Counted from the stretch's first letter, positions 1 through 8,863 are shown. The stretch is DNA of 41,001 nucleotides from Nitrospirota bacterium (GCA_020027965.1 JAHRHE010000010.1:1-41001); one strand, 5' to 3'. Made by a program: numbers and translations. Notes: generated from the letters alone by a model not told the origin.

Positions 1-133
1 GTCCGACTGTCTGCATCAGCGACCAGAGGTTATGGTAGCCATCAGGGCGGCGATCCAGCACCCGGAGGATCAGATTCACCTTCGCCGGCGCCCTGACCAA
101 GACCTCCCGCTCTGTCGGTATCATCTTATTCAT
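1..133 (-). CDS. ispE: 4-diphosphocytidyl-2-C-methyl-D-erythritol kinase, N-terminal part (cut by window edge)
   Basis: The complement of 133-1 reads 44 codons from ATG and runs off the left edge. It contains APAKVNLILRV followed by RPDGYHNL and SLMQTV, the typical GHMP-kinase N-terminus of IspE. The enzyme phosphorylates CDP-methylerythritol with ATP in the non-mevalonate isoprenoid pathway in the cytoplasm. This pathway also feeds undecaprenyl phosphate, the lipid carrier used by MraY and MurG elsewhere in this window. A second ATG three codons downstream could be the true start, since neither has a clear ribosome binding site. The catalytic C-terminal part lies outside the window. The 126 bases between this gene and the next one show no tRNA or other feature. 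Confidence 0.88.
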   Translation of the reverse strand, partial: MNKMIPTEREVLVRAPAKVNLILRVLDRRPDGYHNLWSLMQTVG

Positions 134-259
134 CACCCGGCAGGCTGCTCATACCTACCTTAGCTGGCTGCAGCTTCTCCGTATGAAGCTTATAGCTTAT
201 TTGGGCTTCGGATGGAAGGGAATGGGCAACGCGAGGAGAGGTTGGATCGAAGCAGACCC

Positions 260-1774
260 TCAGCGACCCGACGAAGCCGTATACTCGTCATGGGCAGTGA
301 CAGTGAAGGCAAGGACCTTTCCATTCCGCTCGACCTGCAATGTCATGACCTCTCCAACCTCTGCGCGGCATTTCCGCAAGGAGTCCCAGTATGTCGTCCA
401 GGCCGCGCTCATGTGCCCATTGCACGATAGCAGGACGTCTCCTGGTCTCAGACCAGCTTGAAGGGCCGGCGAATTGGACTCGATCTCTCTGACCACATAA
501 GCACGTCTGCCTGACGCCGACTGGAGGTCCCACCTGAATCCAGCCCGCGCACTCCCTTCTAGCCCACCTTGTTGTGCCAAGCGGGAGATGATCAACCAGA
601 CCAGCGTCTGCTCCACGGTCTGCGGTGAGCCTAGCACTGACTGTGGGTACTGCGCTTCTCCGCTGAAGAGAACGACTCCAGATTCCGCATCGATCAGGCG
701 GATGGACAGGGCCGCGTGGCCGAAATTGGAGGTACCCCTCCCTTGCTCGATAACGAAGCTATTCATCAAGTGCACCACCTCGCCAACCAGGATCGCTGTC
801 GCCCCAGCCAAGCGCCCTATCTTCAATTGGATCTTTTGCTCGTCGGCGTGAGCGAGCTGGAGGCGTTGTTCCTCGAACAATCGATCCAACTGTGTTCGGT
901 CAACGACCGTGAAGCCTCTCGCGGTCAGCTGCCCAACGAACATTCCGGCAGTAGTCGCACCCGATCCCGGTGCACCTGGGGCATCCTTCAGCGGAAAGAC
1001 CGCAATGGTTATGTATTTCTCGATCGTCTCAGCGTTAATCTGGCCCGAGGCCGTCACGATGGGACGGTTTGGGGATGGTTTCCCTTGCTGTCCGCTCCCG
1101 GGGCCCTCATAACCGAACGCACCAATCGGGGCGGTCCTGCGGCGAGGTCCACCTTGTGCTTCCGCTTCCAGTACGTTCGGGGGGTAGAGGATGCTCCGCT
1201 TTCCGTCAATTATGAAGGACTCCGCAGTGTCGCCGCCCTGGAACGTCGCCACACTCATTCCAAGATAGGTCTTCGCCTTGGTCACCACGTTGCGATAGGT
1301 CTCCCCGGAATTCCCTTTCCACCAGACATCAAGCCAGTACGTGTGTAGGTTGTCCTCTTTGGGCAAGGTGAGAATCGGCACGCTGCTTGGCAGGCCCTTC
1401 ACGACGGGCTCGTGCTCTCCGCTCACCACGACCTTTTGGATGGAGACACCCGGTCCGGCATGAATGACCCACTCGACCGCGCCGGATGCACTAAGGAGGA
1501 GGATGACAGGACGTCCGGTGACGGAAACTTGAACGTCAACTTGTCCATATTTGCCCTTGTCTATGCTGATGGCGTGGAGCTCCGCAGCAGCCATCTGTGC
1601 GGCATCAGCTCCCAGATCCGAGAGATCCAGCCCAATCAGGATCCCGCTCGCGACCACCAGCAGGCCGGTCGCGCGACGGACTGGTGATACGCCTTGCGCG
1701 GGCGATGCGGGAACGAACTGCCCAGGTGGGTGCATCGGATCATCGCTGACGGGGCATCGTCGCGAAAGCCCCAT
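260..1774 (-). CDS. Exported CsgG/FlgO-like protein with C-terminal PDZ domain
   Basis: Function unknown. The protein has about 504 residues. A single hydrophobic segment near residues 33-53 suggests membrane anchoring or export. Residues about 60-195 may form a beta-rich domain, followed by a Gly/Pro-rich linker. Residues about 254-400 resemble the CsgG/FlgO fold, with ITIAVFPLKD, then FTVVDRTQLDRLFEEQ and KIGRLAGATAILVGEV. Residues about 425-495 form a PDZ domain with SPALQAGLRPGDVLL. CsgG-type domains occur in outer-membrane secretion and in envelope lipoproteins; here no lipobox is seen. The ATG overlaps the stop of the ankyrin gene as TGATG, with a GAGAGGGGGG ribosome site eight bases upstream. 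A GTG one codon earlier (1777) is possible. The coupling indicates co-expression with the ankyrin and HEAT genes. Confidence 0.8.
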   Translation of the reverse strand: MGLSRRCPVSDDPMHPPGQFVPASPAQGVSPVRRATGLLVVASGILIGLDLSDLGADAAQMAAAELHAISIDKGKYGQVDVQVSVTGRPVILLLSASGAVEWVIHAGPGVSIQKVVVSGEHEPVVKGLPSSVPILTLPKEDNLHTYWLDVWWKGNSGETYRNVVTKAKTYLGMSVATFQGGDTAESFIIDGKRSILYPPNVLEAEAQGGPRRRTAPIGAFGYEGPGSGQQGKPSPNRPIVTASGQINAETIEKYITIAVFPLKDAPGAPGSGATTAGMFVGQLTARGFTVVDRTQLDRLFEEQRLQLAHADEQKIQLKIGRLAGATAILVGEVVHLMNSFVIEQGRGTSNFGHAALSIRLIDAESGVVLFSGEAQYPQSVLGSPQTVEQTLVWLIISRLAQQGGLEGSARAGFRWDLQSASGRRAYVVREIESNSPALQAGLRPGDVLLSCNGHMSAAWTTYWDSLRKCRAEVGEVMTLQVERNGKVLAFTVTAHDEYTASSGR

Positions 1775-2700
1775 CACTTGGCCCCCCTCTCTTCGAGCAG
1801 TTTCACGATCTCGACGTTCCCGGCTCGCCTGGCGATGGAGAGTGCGGTACCGCCGCCGGCGGCGGACTCACGGACGGCGTTAACGTCTGCGCCGTGTGCC
1901 AGCAGCACGCGGGCAACCGCGGTTGTACCCATCTCTGCTGCGACCATTAACGGACTTCCGTGGACTTTCGCCTGCAAGTTGACATTCGCCCCCTTCTCGA
2001 TGAGATCCTGCACAAAGTCAGCCCGGCCCGCCCGGGCAGCTTGCAACAGGGCTGTCCTCCCATCGTCACGCTGCGCATTGACATCGGCCCCTCGGGCCAG
2101 GAGTGTCGCCAGTGTGCGCCGGTGGCTATATTCGCCTGCGCCGTACATGAGGGCAGTCTCGCCATTCATGGTCTTCGCGTTGACCTGGGCGCCGCGAGCA
2201 AGCAGGCGCTCAACAATTTGGGTGCGTCCGAACTCGGCCCCCATCATGAGCGGGGTCCGCCCGTTCTGGTTCGCCGCGTTGGGATCAGCCCCAGCTGAAA
2301 GTAGCCGATCGACCAGCTGGAGATGAGAAAGGTTGATGGCGGCGAGGAGCGCGGTTCCGCCAAAGCGGTTCTTCGCATTCACGTCGGCGCCGGCCTTAAG
2401 CAGTTGCTCGAACATCTCGGTATCTCCCCTGCCAACGGCCAGCATGAGAGGAGAGGAGCCGTTGTCGTCCGACGCGTTCACGTTGTAGCCACGGGCCAGC
2501 ATCACCCGGACTGCGTCGCGATCTCCATTGGAGACGGCGCTCAGAAAGGCCTGTTCCAGAGGCGTCGGTCCGGCACCGATCAAAGCCACGGAGAGAAAAA
2601 GCCCGACGCACAGGGAGATCCGGGAAGGCACCCAGATTTTCCCGCGCGCTGGCAGTCGAAACAGTACTTTTTCCTCGGCCTTCCTATCAAGAAGGGTCAT
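1774..2700 (-). CDS. Exported ankyrin-repeat protein
   Basis: The protein has about 308 residues. A hydrophobic segment at residues 27-44 is probably an uncleaved anchor or signal peptide. About eight consecutive ankyrin repeats fill residues 47-308, each with the G-x-TPL / LL-x-x-GADVNA pattern. Ankyrin repeats bind other proteins, so this is probably an envelope scaffold or inhibitor; no partner can be named. The reading frame is open further upstream to 2766, but ATG 2700 is preferred: AGGAGAGG lies just upstream and overlaps the TAG stop of the HEAT gene at 2709. The downstream CsgG-like gene begins in the stop codon of this one. The three genes therefore look like one translationally coupled operon. 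Confidence 0.85.
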   Translation of the reverse strand: MTLLDRKAEEKVLFRLPARGKIWVPSRISLCVGLFLSVALIGAGPTPLEQAFLSAVSNGDRDAVRVMLARGYNVNASDDNGSSPLMLAVGRGDTEMFEQLLKAGADVNAKNRFGGTALLAAINLSHLQLVDRLLSAGADPNAANQNGRTPLMMGAEFGRTQIVERLLARGAQVNAKTMNGETALMYGAGEYSHRRTLATLLARGADVNAQRDDGRTALLQAARAGRADFVQDLIEKGANVNLQAKVHGSPLMVAAEMGTTAVARVLLAHGADVNAVRESAAGGGTALSIARRAGNVEIVKLLEERGAK

Positions 2701-2708
2701 CGCCTCTC

Positions 2709-4100
2709 CTACTGGCACTGCCCCTGCTGAAGGGACTTTCCGGAGATGTTCTTGACGGCTGCCCACGCCGAGGAGCGGACTTTCGGATCCGGATCACGCT
2801 CACAGAGCCTGGACAGCTCCAGTATGGCACCATTGATCAAACGCTTATCGATGGCGTACAAAGTCTTGATGGTTCCCTCGCGGACCTCAGGCTTGGAATC
2901 CTTGAGCCCCGCCATGAGGCTCGGGACAGCCCGCTCACCGAGCTGAATGAGCACCTTCCTGGCCACTCCCTGCATCCGTGGATCGCCACCCAGGGTCTCG
3001 ACCAGAAAGGGCGCGGCAGCCAGCGCTTCTGGCCCCATCTGCTGCATCGCCATCCCCGCTCTCTCCCGCACCTCATTGTCCGGGTCCTGAAGAAGCTTGA
3101 CGAGCTCGGGAACCGCCGCAGCTTTCCCTTCTGGAGCCATCGAATGGAGCCCTGTGAGCATCCGCTTCCAGGAATCTGAATAGTCAGCTTTGATAAGCTC
3201 AACCAGCACAAGCACGCTCGCCGGGCCCATCTTGACTAGCGCCCCGGCTGCGCGCAGCGCCGTGTCGTTGTCTACGTCATCAAGTACGGGCGTGAGTCTC
3301 GGCACCGCCGCCGGCCCTACACGGATTAAACTGTTCACGGCCACCTCGCGCACCATGTAGTCGGTATCATGAAGTGCATCGACCAGGGCAGGAACGGCTT
3401 CGGCCCCGAACTGCGCAATGGCACTGGCGGCCCGTAACCGTTCTTCCTTCGCTGGACTCTTGAGGTCCCGTTGCCAGTCCGTGAAGCTCCGAACGTTGAT
3501 GCCAACGCCGGGCCCCTGGGATGACAAATGAAGCAGCAGATGCCCCCTCGAGAAACCCTTGAGCCAACGGCCCCGAACGGGACTTCTGCTCACTATGGCA
3601 AGCTGCTGCTTCCCGTCAGGGAATTCGGACGATTCGCGGGTGATGCGCTCAGAAAAGGTCGGCTCGCCACCAATGAGTTGCTTCCAATAACTGACCAGAA
3701 AATTCGAGATCGGGGTCGTGTGCGCCCCCTGTGTTCCCGTCGGCAGTTTGTAGGCTCCCGTCACGGCACGGACGCCACCTTGGTCATCCACAAACAACTT
3801 AACGAATTCTCCACCTGCCAGCGGGGAAGGAGTGCCACGCTCTACATACAAGGTCGAGGAGACAGCTTCGAGGCCGATCTCATGAAGTGGTTCCCTGGTC
3901 GTCGGCCTCTTTTCCAGTCCTAGTTTGAGGAGATGTTGGTCAAGGCCTTGAGCTGTTCCCAAAGGCGTGGCGGGGCTGATTCCGATGTCATCGGCGTGCA
4001 TGGCGGTACTGATTCCAATGTCAGCGCGGTGCATATGGAATTTCGTATAACCAACGTAGGGGATGAGAACTAAAGCCAGGAGAATAGCCAGTCTTTTCAT
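2709..4100 (-). CDS. Secreted HEAT-repeat protein
   Basis: The protein has 463 residues. A short signal-like segment (MKRLAILLALVLIPYVGY) starts it. Residues about 20-210 form a domain I do not recognise. Residues about 215-460 are HEAT/PBS-lyase-like helical repeats, with units such as AVPALVDALHDTDYMVREVA and AVPELVKLLQDPDNEVRERA. HEAT solenoids are protein-binding scaffolds. Residues about 25-46 contain an imperfect 11-residue duplication (HRADIGISTAM / HADDIGISPAT), visible in the DNA as a 33-base repeat. It is the first gene of the HEAT, ankyrin and CsgG-PDZ run. No strong Shine-Dalgarno precedes the ATG, and no clear promoter was found. Confidence 0.8.
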   Translation of the reverse strand: MKRLAILLALVLIPYVGYTKFHMHRADIGISTAMHADDIGISPATPLGTAQGLDQHLLKLGLEKRPTTREPLHEIGLEAVSSTLYVERGTPSPLAGGEFVKLFVDDQGGVRAVTGAYKLPTGTQGAHTTPISNFLVSYWKQLIGGEPTFSERITRESSEFPDGKQQLAIVSRSPVRGRWLKGFSRGHLLLHLSSQGPGVGINVRSFTDWQRDLKSPAKEERLRAASAIAQFGAEAVPALVDALHDTDYMVREVAVNSLIRVGPAAVPRLTPVLDDVDNDTALRAAGALVKMGPASVLVLVELIKADYSDSWKRMLTGLHSMAPEGKAAAVPELVKLLQDPDNEVRERAGMAMQQMGPEALAAAPFLVETLGGDPRMQGVARKVLIQLGERAVPSLMAGLKDSKPEVREGTIKTLYAIDKRLINGAILELSRLCERDPDPKVRSSAWAAVKNISGKSLQQGQCQ

Positions 4101-4499
4101 GGGCCCTTTGGATAGAACGCAGAAACGGTGTCCCGCTGTTTCCCCTTATTTCCCGTCGTGCTGAGTGTATTGGCTACCTTGGGACCATAGACGGACAGCG
4201 CCACCTGCTGAAGTGGGTAATCCACTAAAGTTTAGCTGAAGGAGCGAAGGCCGGCAAACAGTTATGAAAAATCGACAATCCTAACCTGGAGGGTAAAAAG
4301 GGGACATTCTGCGTCGGCCCGGCTTTCGTGTAAACCCAGAGCCTAGGCTGGTTCACCGACTCGGACTAAACCGGACTGACGTAAATCAGCGAGGGAGATT
4401 GAGGGTCAGGCATGCGTATTGACTCAGAACGCGCCAGCGGCCGCCGCTGCTTGGACGTGCCGGCTCCGCTAATAATTGGACTTCTCCCCTTTTCCCTCC
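4101..4499. other. 399-base gap without a recognisable gene
   Basis: No credible reading frame, tRNA or terminator is visible. The gap contains an 11-base palindrome CTAAAGTTTAG (4225-4235) and a 15-base perfect palindrome CAGCGGCCGCCGCTG (4435-4449), neither followed by a T run. It separates the HEAT operon promoter region from the 3' end of the AT-rich gene at 4500. Confidence 0.5.
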
Positions 4500-5024
4500 T
4501 TAGGCTCCCTCTTCATCTTCAGCAAACCCGTATGAGACATACCACTCTGAACGCGGCGCGCTAAAATCAAGGCAGAAGAGATTTTCCATGTCTGAGAGCT
4601 TCTGAAGATCGGCATAGGTCTTGGGCCATTGAGGATGAGTTTTACCTTCGTCAAGAAAACAGACAGTCGCTGCTTTCTGCACTCCCGCCAAGTCGAGATC
4701 TTTGAATATTATGAAATGGATCTTGGTTGCACTTCTGACAAACTTGTTCACAGACTTTTTTCTATCGTAAAGACTTGTGTATAAATTGGAGTTCTTGTCG
4801 CGAAGTTCAGTCTTAACCCCATTTCGATAGTCGGGCCAAGCATAGCCAATGAGAACCTTCGTATTCTTTTCCAGCACTGCCTTTATCCATTTCGTCGCGT
4901 GAGGCATCACTTCTTTGTACAGAGAGGATTCACTCGATAGAACTTCTAATTCACCGGCTCTCACAGAAGCTGGACAAATCAAAGCCATCCCAGTAAGCAA
5001 AGCAATCAAGAGCCAGGACTTCAC
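4500..5024 (-). CDS. AT-rich secreted protein of unknown function
   Basis: The frame is open to 5066, but a GTG at 5024 is the likely start. It has AAAGGAGGG immediately upstream (5036-5028) and begins exactly at a signal peptide (KSWLLIALLTGMALICPASVRA, then GELEV). The mature part is about 150 residues, rich in Lys, Asn, Tyr and Phe, with WIKAVLEKN, FIIFKDLDLAG and a final WYVSYGF. I recognise no family. Base composition is clearly more AT-rich than in all neighbours and many codons end in A or T. This suggests acquisition by transfer. It stands alone between two large non-coding gaps, with no operon partner. Confidence 0.7.
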   Translation of the reverse strand: MKSWLLIALLTGMALICPASVRAGELEVLSSESSLYKEVMPHATKWIKAVLEKNTKVLIGYAWPDYRNGVKTELRDKNSNLYTSLYDRKKSVNKFVRSATKIHFIIFKDLDLAGVQKAATVCFLDEGKTHPQWPKTYADLQKLSDMENLFCLDFSAPRSEWYVSYGFAEDEEGA

Positions 5025-5250
5025 TTTCCCTCCTTTCGTCAATCTCATCGACTCGGTCGAGGACACTGCCTAGGAACCAGCGCCCCTTTTAGGCGCGGCT
5101 GAGGGTCAACCTTGGGGCAGGATGGACAAGGCCTATAAGTATAATGAGCGGGGGAAGGGGGTCGGGAGTGATTTTCAGGGCCGCTTCGGCCAGCCGCAGG
5201 CATTTATTTCGGCGAGTGGGCGGGGTGGACTGAGATTGGCACGTTTTTCT

Positions 5251-5600
5251 TTTCTAGGCGGGGTGGTTTGGCTCACCCCTCTTGCGCGCGGCATCACCCA
5301 CTGCATCTCAAAGAGAAACGGGCACCGACACACCCACCGCTCCTCCCAAAGCCGGGTGGCCTGGCTCACCGCAATTACGCGCGTCGCGCGAGCACACCTC
5401 GTTCACTAACCTACTTCCTTAGGGCGGGTGGCCTGTCAGCCTCAGACTGCGCGCGTCCAGCGAGCACACTATCCACCACTTTCCGAAACGATAGATCTTG
5501 TGTGCGCGATGCGCGAGCACGTGAGGCTGCTAGGCCACCACGCCGTATCTTTCTTGAGTGCGAGGTGCGCGAGCAGGCGGGTCAGCCAGGCCACCCGGCT
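5251..5600. repeat. Cluster of direct and inverted GC-rich repeats
   Basis: The gap 5025-5598 holds no credible gene but several copies of one motif. GCCGGGTGGCCTGGCTCACC (5351-5370) recurs in inverted orientation at 5580-5599 with one mismatch. Looser direct copies start near 5259 and 5423, and another inverted copy lies near 5522-5545. Each is followed by GCGCGCG-rich sequence. A 20-base string at 5500-5519 (GTGTGCGCGATGCGCGAGCA) recurs exactly at 16395-16414. The rightmost inverted copy runs into the 3' end of the pilR-like gene. Confidence 0.7.
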
Positions 5601-6984
5601 AATCCCTTCCGCCTTTGATTGCGTACTTCTCCAACCGATACCGGAACGAGCGGGTGTTCAAGTGCAGGAGCCTCGCCGCCTTCTTCTTGACCCACTTGGC
5701 CCGCTCCAGCGCCTTCAGGAGCAGGTCCTTCTCAATCGTGTTGATCATCTCCTCCAGGTCCAACCCATCGGGAGGCAGGTCGGCCGGATGGCCCAGGGCG
5801 GACGGCGGAGCGACGGTGCGGTGGAGCCACGACCCGATATCCTCCTCCGTGATCGCCGGTCCCGCGGCAAAGGCGACCACGCGCTCAACCAGGTTCTCCA
5901 GCTCCCGGACGTTGCCTTTCCATTCATGCTCCAGGAGGAGGCGCATCGCCTCCGGCGCGAGCGTGGGCACGACCTTGCCGTTGGCGCTCGAGAACTTCTC
6001 CAGGAAGTGCTCTACGAGGACCGGAATGTCGCCCGTGCGCATGCGCAGCGGCGGGAGGTGAATCGGGATCACGTCCAGCCGGTAGTACAGGTCCTCCCGG
6101 AAGGCTCCCTCCGCCACGGCCTTCTCCAGGTCTCGGTTGCTGGCCGCGATGATCCGGATATCCACTTTGACATCGCGGGTGCCGCCGACCCGCCGGAATT
6201 CGCGTTCCTGAATCACCCGGAGCAGCTTGACCTGGGTGGCCGGGGTCGTCTCTCCGATCTCGTCCAGGAAGATACTGCCTCCGTCGGCGACCTCGAACAG
6301 GCCCGCCTTGTTGGACACTGCGCCGGTGAAGGATCCCTTCACATGACCGAACAGCTCGCTCTCCAGCAGCGGCTCCGGCAGGGCGCTGCAGTTCACCGTG
6401 ACGAACGACATCCGGCTTCGCGAGCTGTTGTAGTGGATCGCGCGGGCGACCAGTTCCTTCCCCGTGCCGCTCTCGCCACAGATGAGGACGTTGCTCTTGG
6501 TGTCGGCCACCTTCTTAATCACGTCGAACACTTTCTGCATGGGCTCGCTCTTCCCGATGATCTGGGACAACGAGGCCTGGCTGGCCATCTCTCGTTTGAG
6601 CAGAATGTTTTCGGCGGAAAGGCGACGCTTCTCCAGCGCGTTCCTGATGATCAACTGGACCTCATCCACCTGGAACGGCTTCGTCAGGTAGTCATAGGCC
6701 CCGGACTTCATCGCCTCGACCGCCGACTCCGTCGACGCGAAGGCCGTGATCATCAACACGACGGTTTCAGGCGAGGCTTTCTTCACCGCCTTCAGGACTT
6801 CCAGCCCGCCCTTCTTGGGCATCTTGAGGTCCGTGATCACGAGGTCGAAGATCTCCTTGTCCAGTTGCGCGATCGCCTCTTCGCCGTCGGCGGCGACCGT
6901 GACCTCGTACCCGGCCCGCTTGAGCATGATGCTCAAGACGTCCCGCATGCTGCGCTCGTCGTCGACGATCAGTATCTTTTCCAC
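5599..6984 (-). CDS. pilR: Sigma-54-dependent response regulator, PilR/NtrC-like
   Basis: The protein has 461 residues. It carries a receiver domain (1-120; VDDE near the start, phospho-acceptor Asp52, Lys102), an AAA+ sigma-54 activation domain (about 140-370) and a Fis-type helix-turn-helix (about 415-457). Visible motifs are Walker A GESGTGKE (170-177), Walker B GGSIFLDE (235-242) and GSFTGA (217-222), where Ser replaces the usual Ala of the GAFTGA loop. The loop still has the Thr and Gly needed to contact sigma-54. The start is GTG after GGGTAGGGAACC, 16 bases inside the upstream kinase gene, so the two are a coupled two-component pair. Next to pilC, regulation of pilin transcription by RpoN is likely. 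The gene name rests on context. Confidence 0.88.
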   Translation of the reverse strand: MEKILIVDDERSMRDVLSIMLKRAGYEVTVAADGEEAIAQLDKEIFDLVITDLKMPKKGGLEVLKAVKKASPETVVLMITAFASTESAVEAMKSGAYDYLTKPFQVDEVQLIIRNALEKRRLSAENILLKREMASQASLSQIIGKSEPMQKVFDVIKKVADTKSNVLICGESGTGKELVARAIHYNSSRSRMSFVTVNCSALPEPLLESELFGHVKGSFTGAVSNKAGLFEVADGGSIFLDEIGETTPATQVKLLRVIQEREFRRVGGTRDVKVDIRIIAASNRDLEKAVAEGAFREDLYYRLDVIPIHLPPLRMRTGDIPVLVEHFLEKFSSANGKVVPTLAPEAMRLLLEHEWKGNVRELENLVERVVAFAAGPAITEEDIGSWLHRTVAPPSALGHPADLPPDGLDLEEMINTIEKDLLLKALERAKWVKKKAARLLHLNTRSFRYRLEKYAIKGGRD

Positions 6985-8663
6985 GGTTCCCTACCCTCAT
7001 GCCAGAGGCGCGCGCCGAGGTCGGCCGTCAGCGGCACACAGACGACGAAGCGCGACCCCTGCCCTTCCTCACTCTCCACGCGGATCCACCCGCTGTGAAG
7101 ATCCACGATGCGATGAACGGCGGCCAGACCCAACCCGGATCCTTCCCTCTTCGTGGTGAAAAAGGGGAGAAAGATTTTGTCGAGATCCTGCTTCTTGATC
7201 CCCTCGCCGGTATCCTGGAAGGCAATCTCGATCACGTCACCTCCCCGGCCACCCGAGCCGACCCGCCGGCGGCCGGTGGAGATCGTGAGCGATCCTCCGT
7301 TCGGCATCGCCTCGAACGCGTTGGTTGCGAGATTCCAGAACACCTGCTTCATCTGGTCGGGGTCCACTTGGGCGACCATCGGGCCAGGAGCCGGATTCGT
7401 CTTGATGGTCAGGTTCTCGTGTGACCGCGCTTCGTGCCGGATCAGGTCCAGCGTTTCGGCCAGCAGCGCGTTGAGATCACACTCCTTGAGGTTCAGGGCC
7501 GGCGGCCGGGCATACATCAGGAATTCCGTGATGATCGCATCCAACCGTGTCGTTTCCCGGATGGCGATGTCCATGAGCGGGGCGTTGCTCTCGTCCAGCT
7601 GGAGGTCTCTTCGCAGCATCTGCATCGCACCAGCCAGCGCGGCCAAGGGGTTGCGAATCTCGTGCGCCATGCCGGCCGACATCTCGCCCAGCGTGGCCAG
7701 CCATTCCTGGCGACGCATCTCCTCCTCCATGTCGCGGATCTGGGTGACGTCCTTGAACACGCCGACGAGGCCGGTGCGGACCCCGCCTTCCGTGAGTGGC
7801 GACAAGGTCATCCCGAGCACGAGCCGGCTGCCATCTGCCCGCTGTCCCTCCCCCTCGAACCGGTGGGGCTCAGTCAAGGTCGAGGGATCCGTTCCGAACA
7901 GGTCTCCCTGCTTCCAGTTGAACACCTCCGACCACGGTCGGTCTTGCACGGTCTCCAGGGAGTACCCGGTCACCTCTTGGGCAGCCAGGTTGAAGGAGGT
8001 AATCCGGCCGACCGCATCCGTGGTAAACACCCCGCTGCTGATACTTTGGACGATATTCTCGTGGAATGCCTGGAGTCGACTCAGCCCGCGCTCTTTTTCG
8101 ACCAGCGACTGGTCAGCCCGGCGCAACTGCTCGGCAAGTGCCCCGCTCAGCAATCCCACCATCACCAGCGCCAGTCCATGAACTCCGAAGGCTTGAAACG
8201 ATTCGCCAACCGACAGGCGACTCGGCTGGATCCACCCAGCCGATTCGAAGACACCGTACAACTGAATGTTGGTGATCAATCCGAACAAGATCACGGAAAA
8301 CCCCGCCGTGACCAGGCCTCCGCGGCGCCGCAGGATCAAGCTCGACAGCGTAACCGTGATGACATAGAGGACCGAGAACGGGCTTTCCACGCCTCCCGTC
8401 CGGGCCACCAGAAACGTTTCCAGCAGCAGGTCCACCCCGATCTGCAGATAGGCAAAACGGGTCAGGGAGAGGAGGGAGGTGAGGTACCGGACCGTCACGG
8501 CATAGGCGATCGTGATCCCGTAGGTGAACACGATCATGGCATAGAACGTGAAGACGAGCTCGCCCCGTCCGAGCTGGAAGGCGATCGACAGACCGAGCAG
8601 CAGCGTGACCGCCACGACTCGAAGGCCCATCAACCAGTGCAGTTTGACTCTTAGATCGTCCAT
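6969..8663 (-). CDS. pilS: PilS-like membrane sensor histidine kinase
   Basis: The protein has 564 residues. About six membrane segments occupy residues 10-180, as in PilS. A PAS domain follows (about 200-310). The HisKA motif GMAHEIRNPLAAL gives phospho-acceptor His334. The ATPase domain shows an N-box (NLATNAFEAMP), DTGEGI (484-489) and GSGLGL (508-513). It should autophosphorylate and pass phosphate to the adjacent sigma-54 activator, whose start overlaps it by 16 bases. In type IV pilus systems PilS senses pilin in the membrane; that role is inferred from architecture and from pilC upstream. The start ATG has only a weak ribosome site. Confidence 0.87.
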   Translation of the reverse strand: MDDLRVKLHWLMGLRVVAVTLLLGLSIAFQLGRGELVFTFYAMIVFTYGITIAYAVTVRYLTSLLSLTRFAYLQIGVDLLLETFLVARTGGVESPFSVLYVITVTLSSLILRRRGGLVTAGFSVILFGLITNIQLYGVFESAGWIQPSRLSVGESFQAFGVHGLALVMVGLLSGALAEQLRRADQSLVEKERGLSRLQAFHENIVQSISSGVFTTDAVGRITSFNLAAQEVTGYSLETVQDRPWSEVFNWKQGDLFGTDPSTLTEPHRFEGEGQRADGSRLVLGMTLSPLTEGGVRTGLVGVFKDVTQIRDMEEEMRRQEWLATLGEMSAGMAHEIRNPLAALAGAMQMLRRDLQLDESNAPLMDIAIRETTRLDAIITEFLMYARPPALNLKECDLNALLAETLDLIRHEARSHENLTIKTNPAPGPMVAQVDPDQMKQVFWNLATNAFEAMPNGGSLTISTGRRRVGSGGRGGDVIEIAFQDTGEGIKKQDLDKIFLPFFTTKREGSGLGLAAVHRIVDLHSGWIRVESEEGQGSRFVVCVPLTADLGARLWHEGREPWKRY

Positions 8664-8863
8664 GGGTTCCCATCGCCCACCGACCTCAGGCTGAAGCCCC
8701 GCACGCGATCGCGCCGAATGTCCGAACCCCTGGTGACGCCGGCGTTCACCACACAGCTGACCCGGCGCTGGAGAGGCGCAGGAGGAGGAGGGCCACCCGG
8801 GCCCCCGGGAAGGACGTCACAGAACTCTGTGCGGCTGAATTCTTCGTCGTCGCGCCGCGGACT

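Noticed and set aside
4225-4244. CTAAAGTTTAG, similar to a sigma-28 -35 box
   Set aside because: The matching GCCGATAA -10 box is absent at the right distance and no flagellar gene is nearby.
4435-4449. 15-base perfect palindrome as a terminator after the AT-rich gene
   Set aside because: One-base loop, no T run, and 50 bases beyond the stop codon; not a convincing intrinsic terminator.
5140-5145. Perfect TATAAT on the plus strand
   Set aside because: No -35 element at suitable distance and no plus-strand gene follows; the local AT-rich patch explains it.
5237-5255. TGGCACG resembling a sigma-54 -24 element
   Set aside because: No TTGC-type -12 element follows at the proper spacing and no gene starts downstream on that strand.
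5251-5600. CRISPR-like array from repeated GC-rich words
   Set aside because: Repeats differ in orientation and spacing, spacers are not uniform, and no cas gene is present.
5428-7098. 556-codon open frame on the plus strand
   Set aside because: It lies opposite the pilR-like gene, whose domains and motifs are complete; long antisense frames are expected at this GC content.
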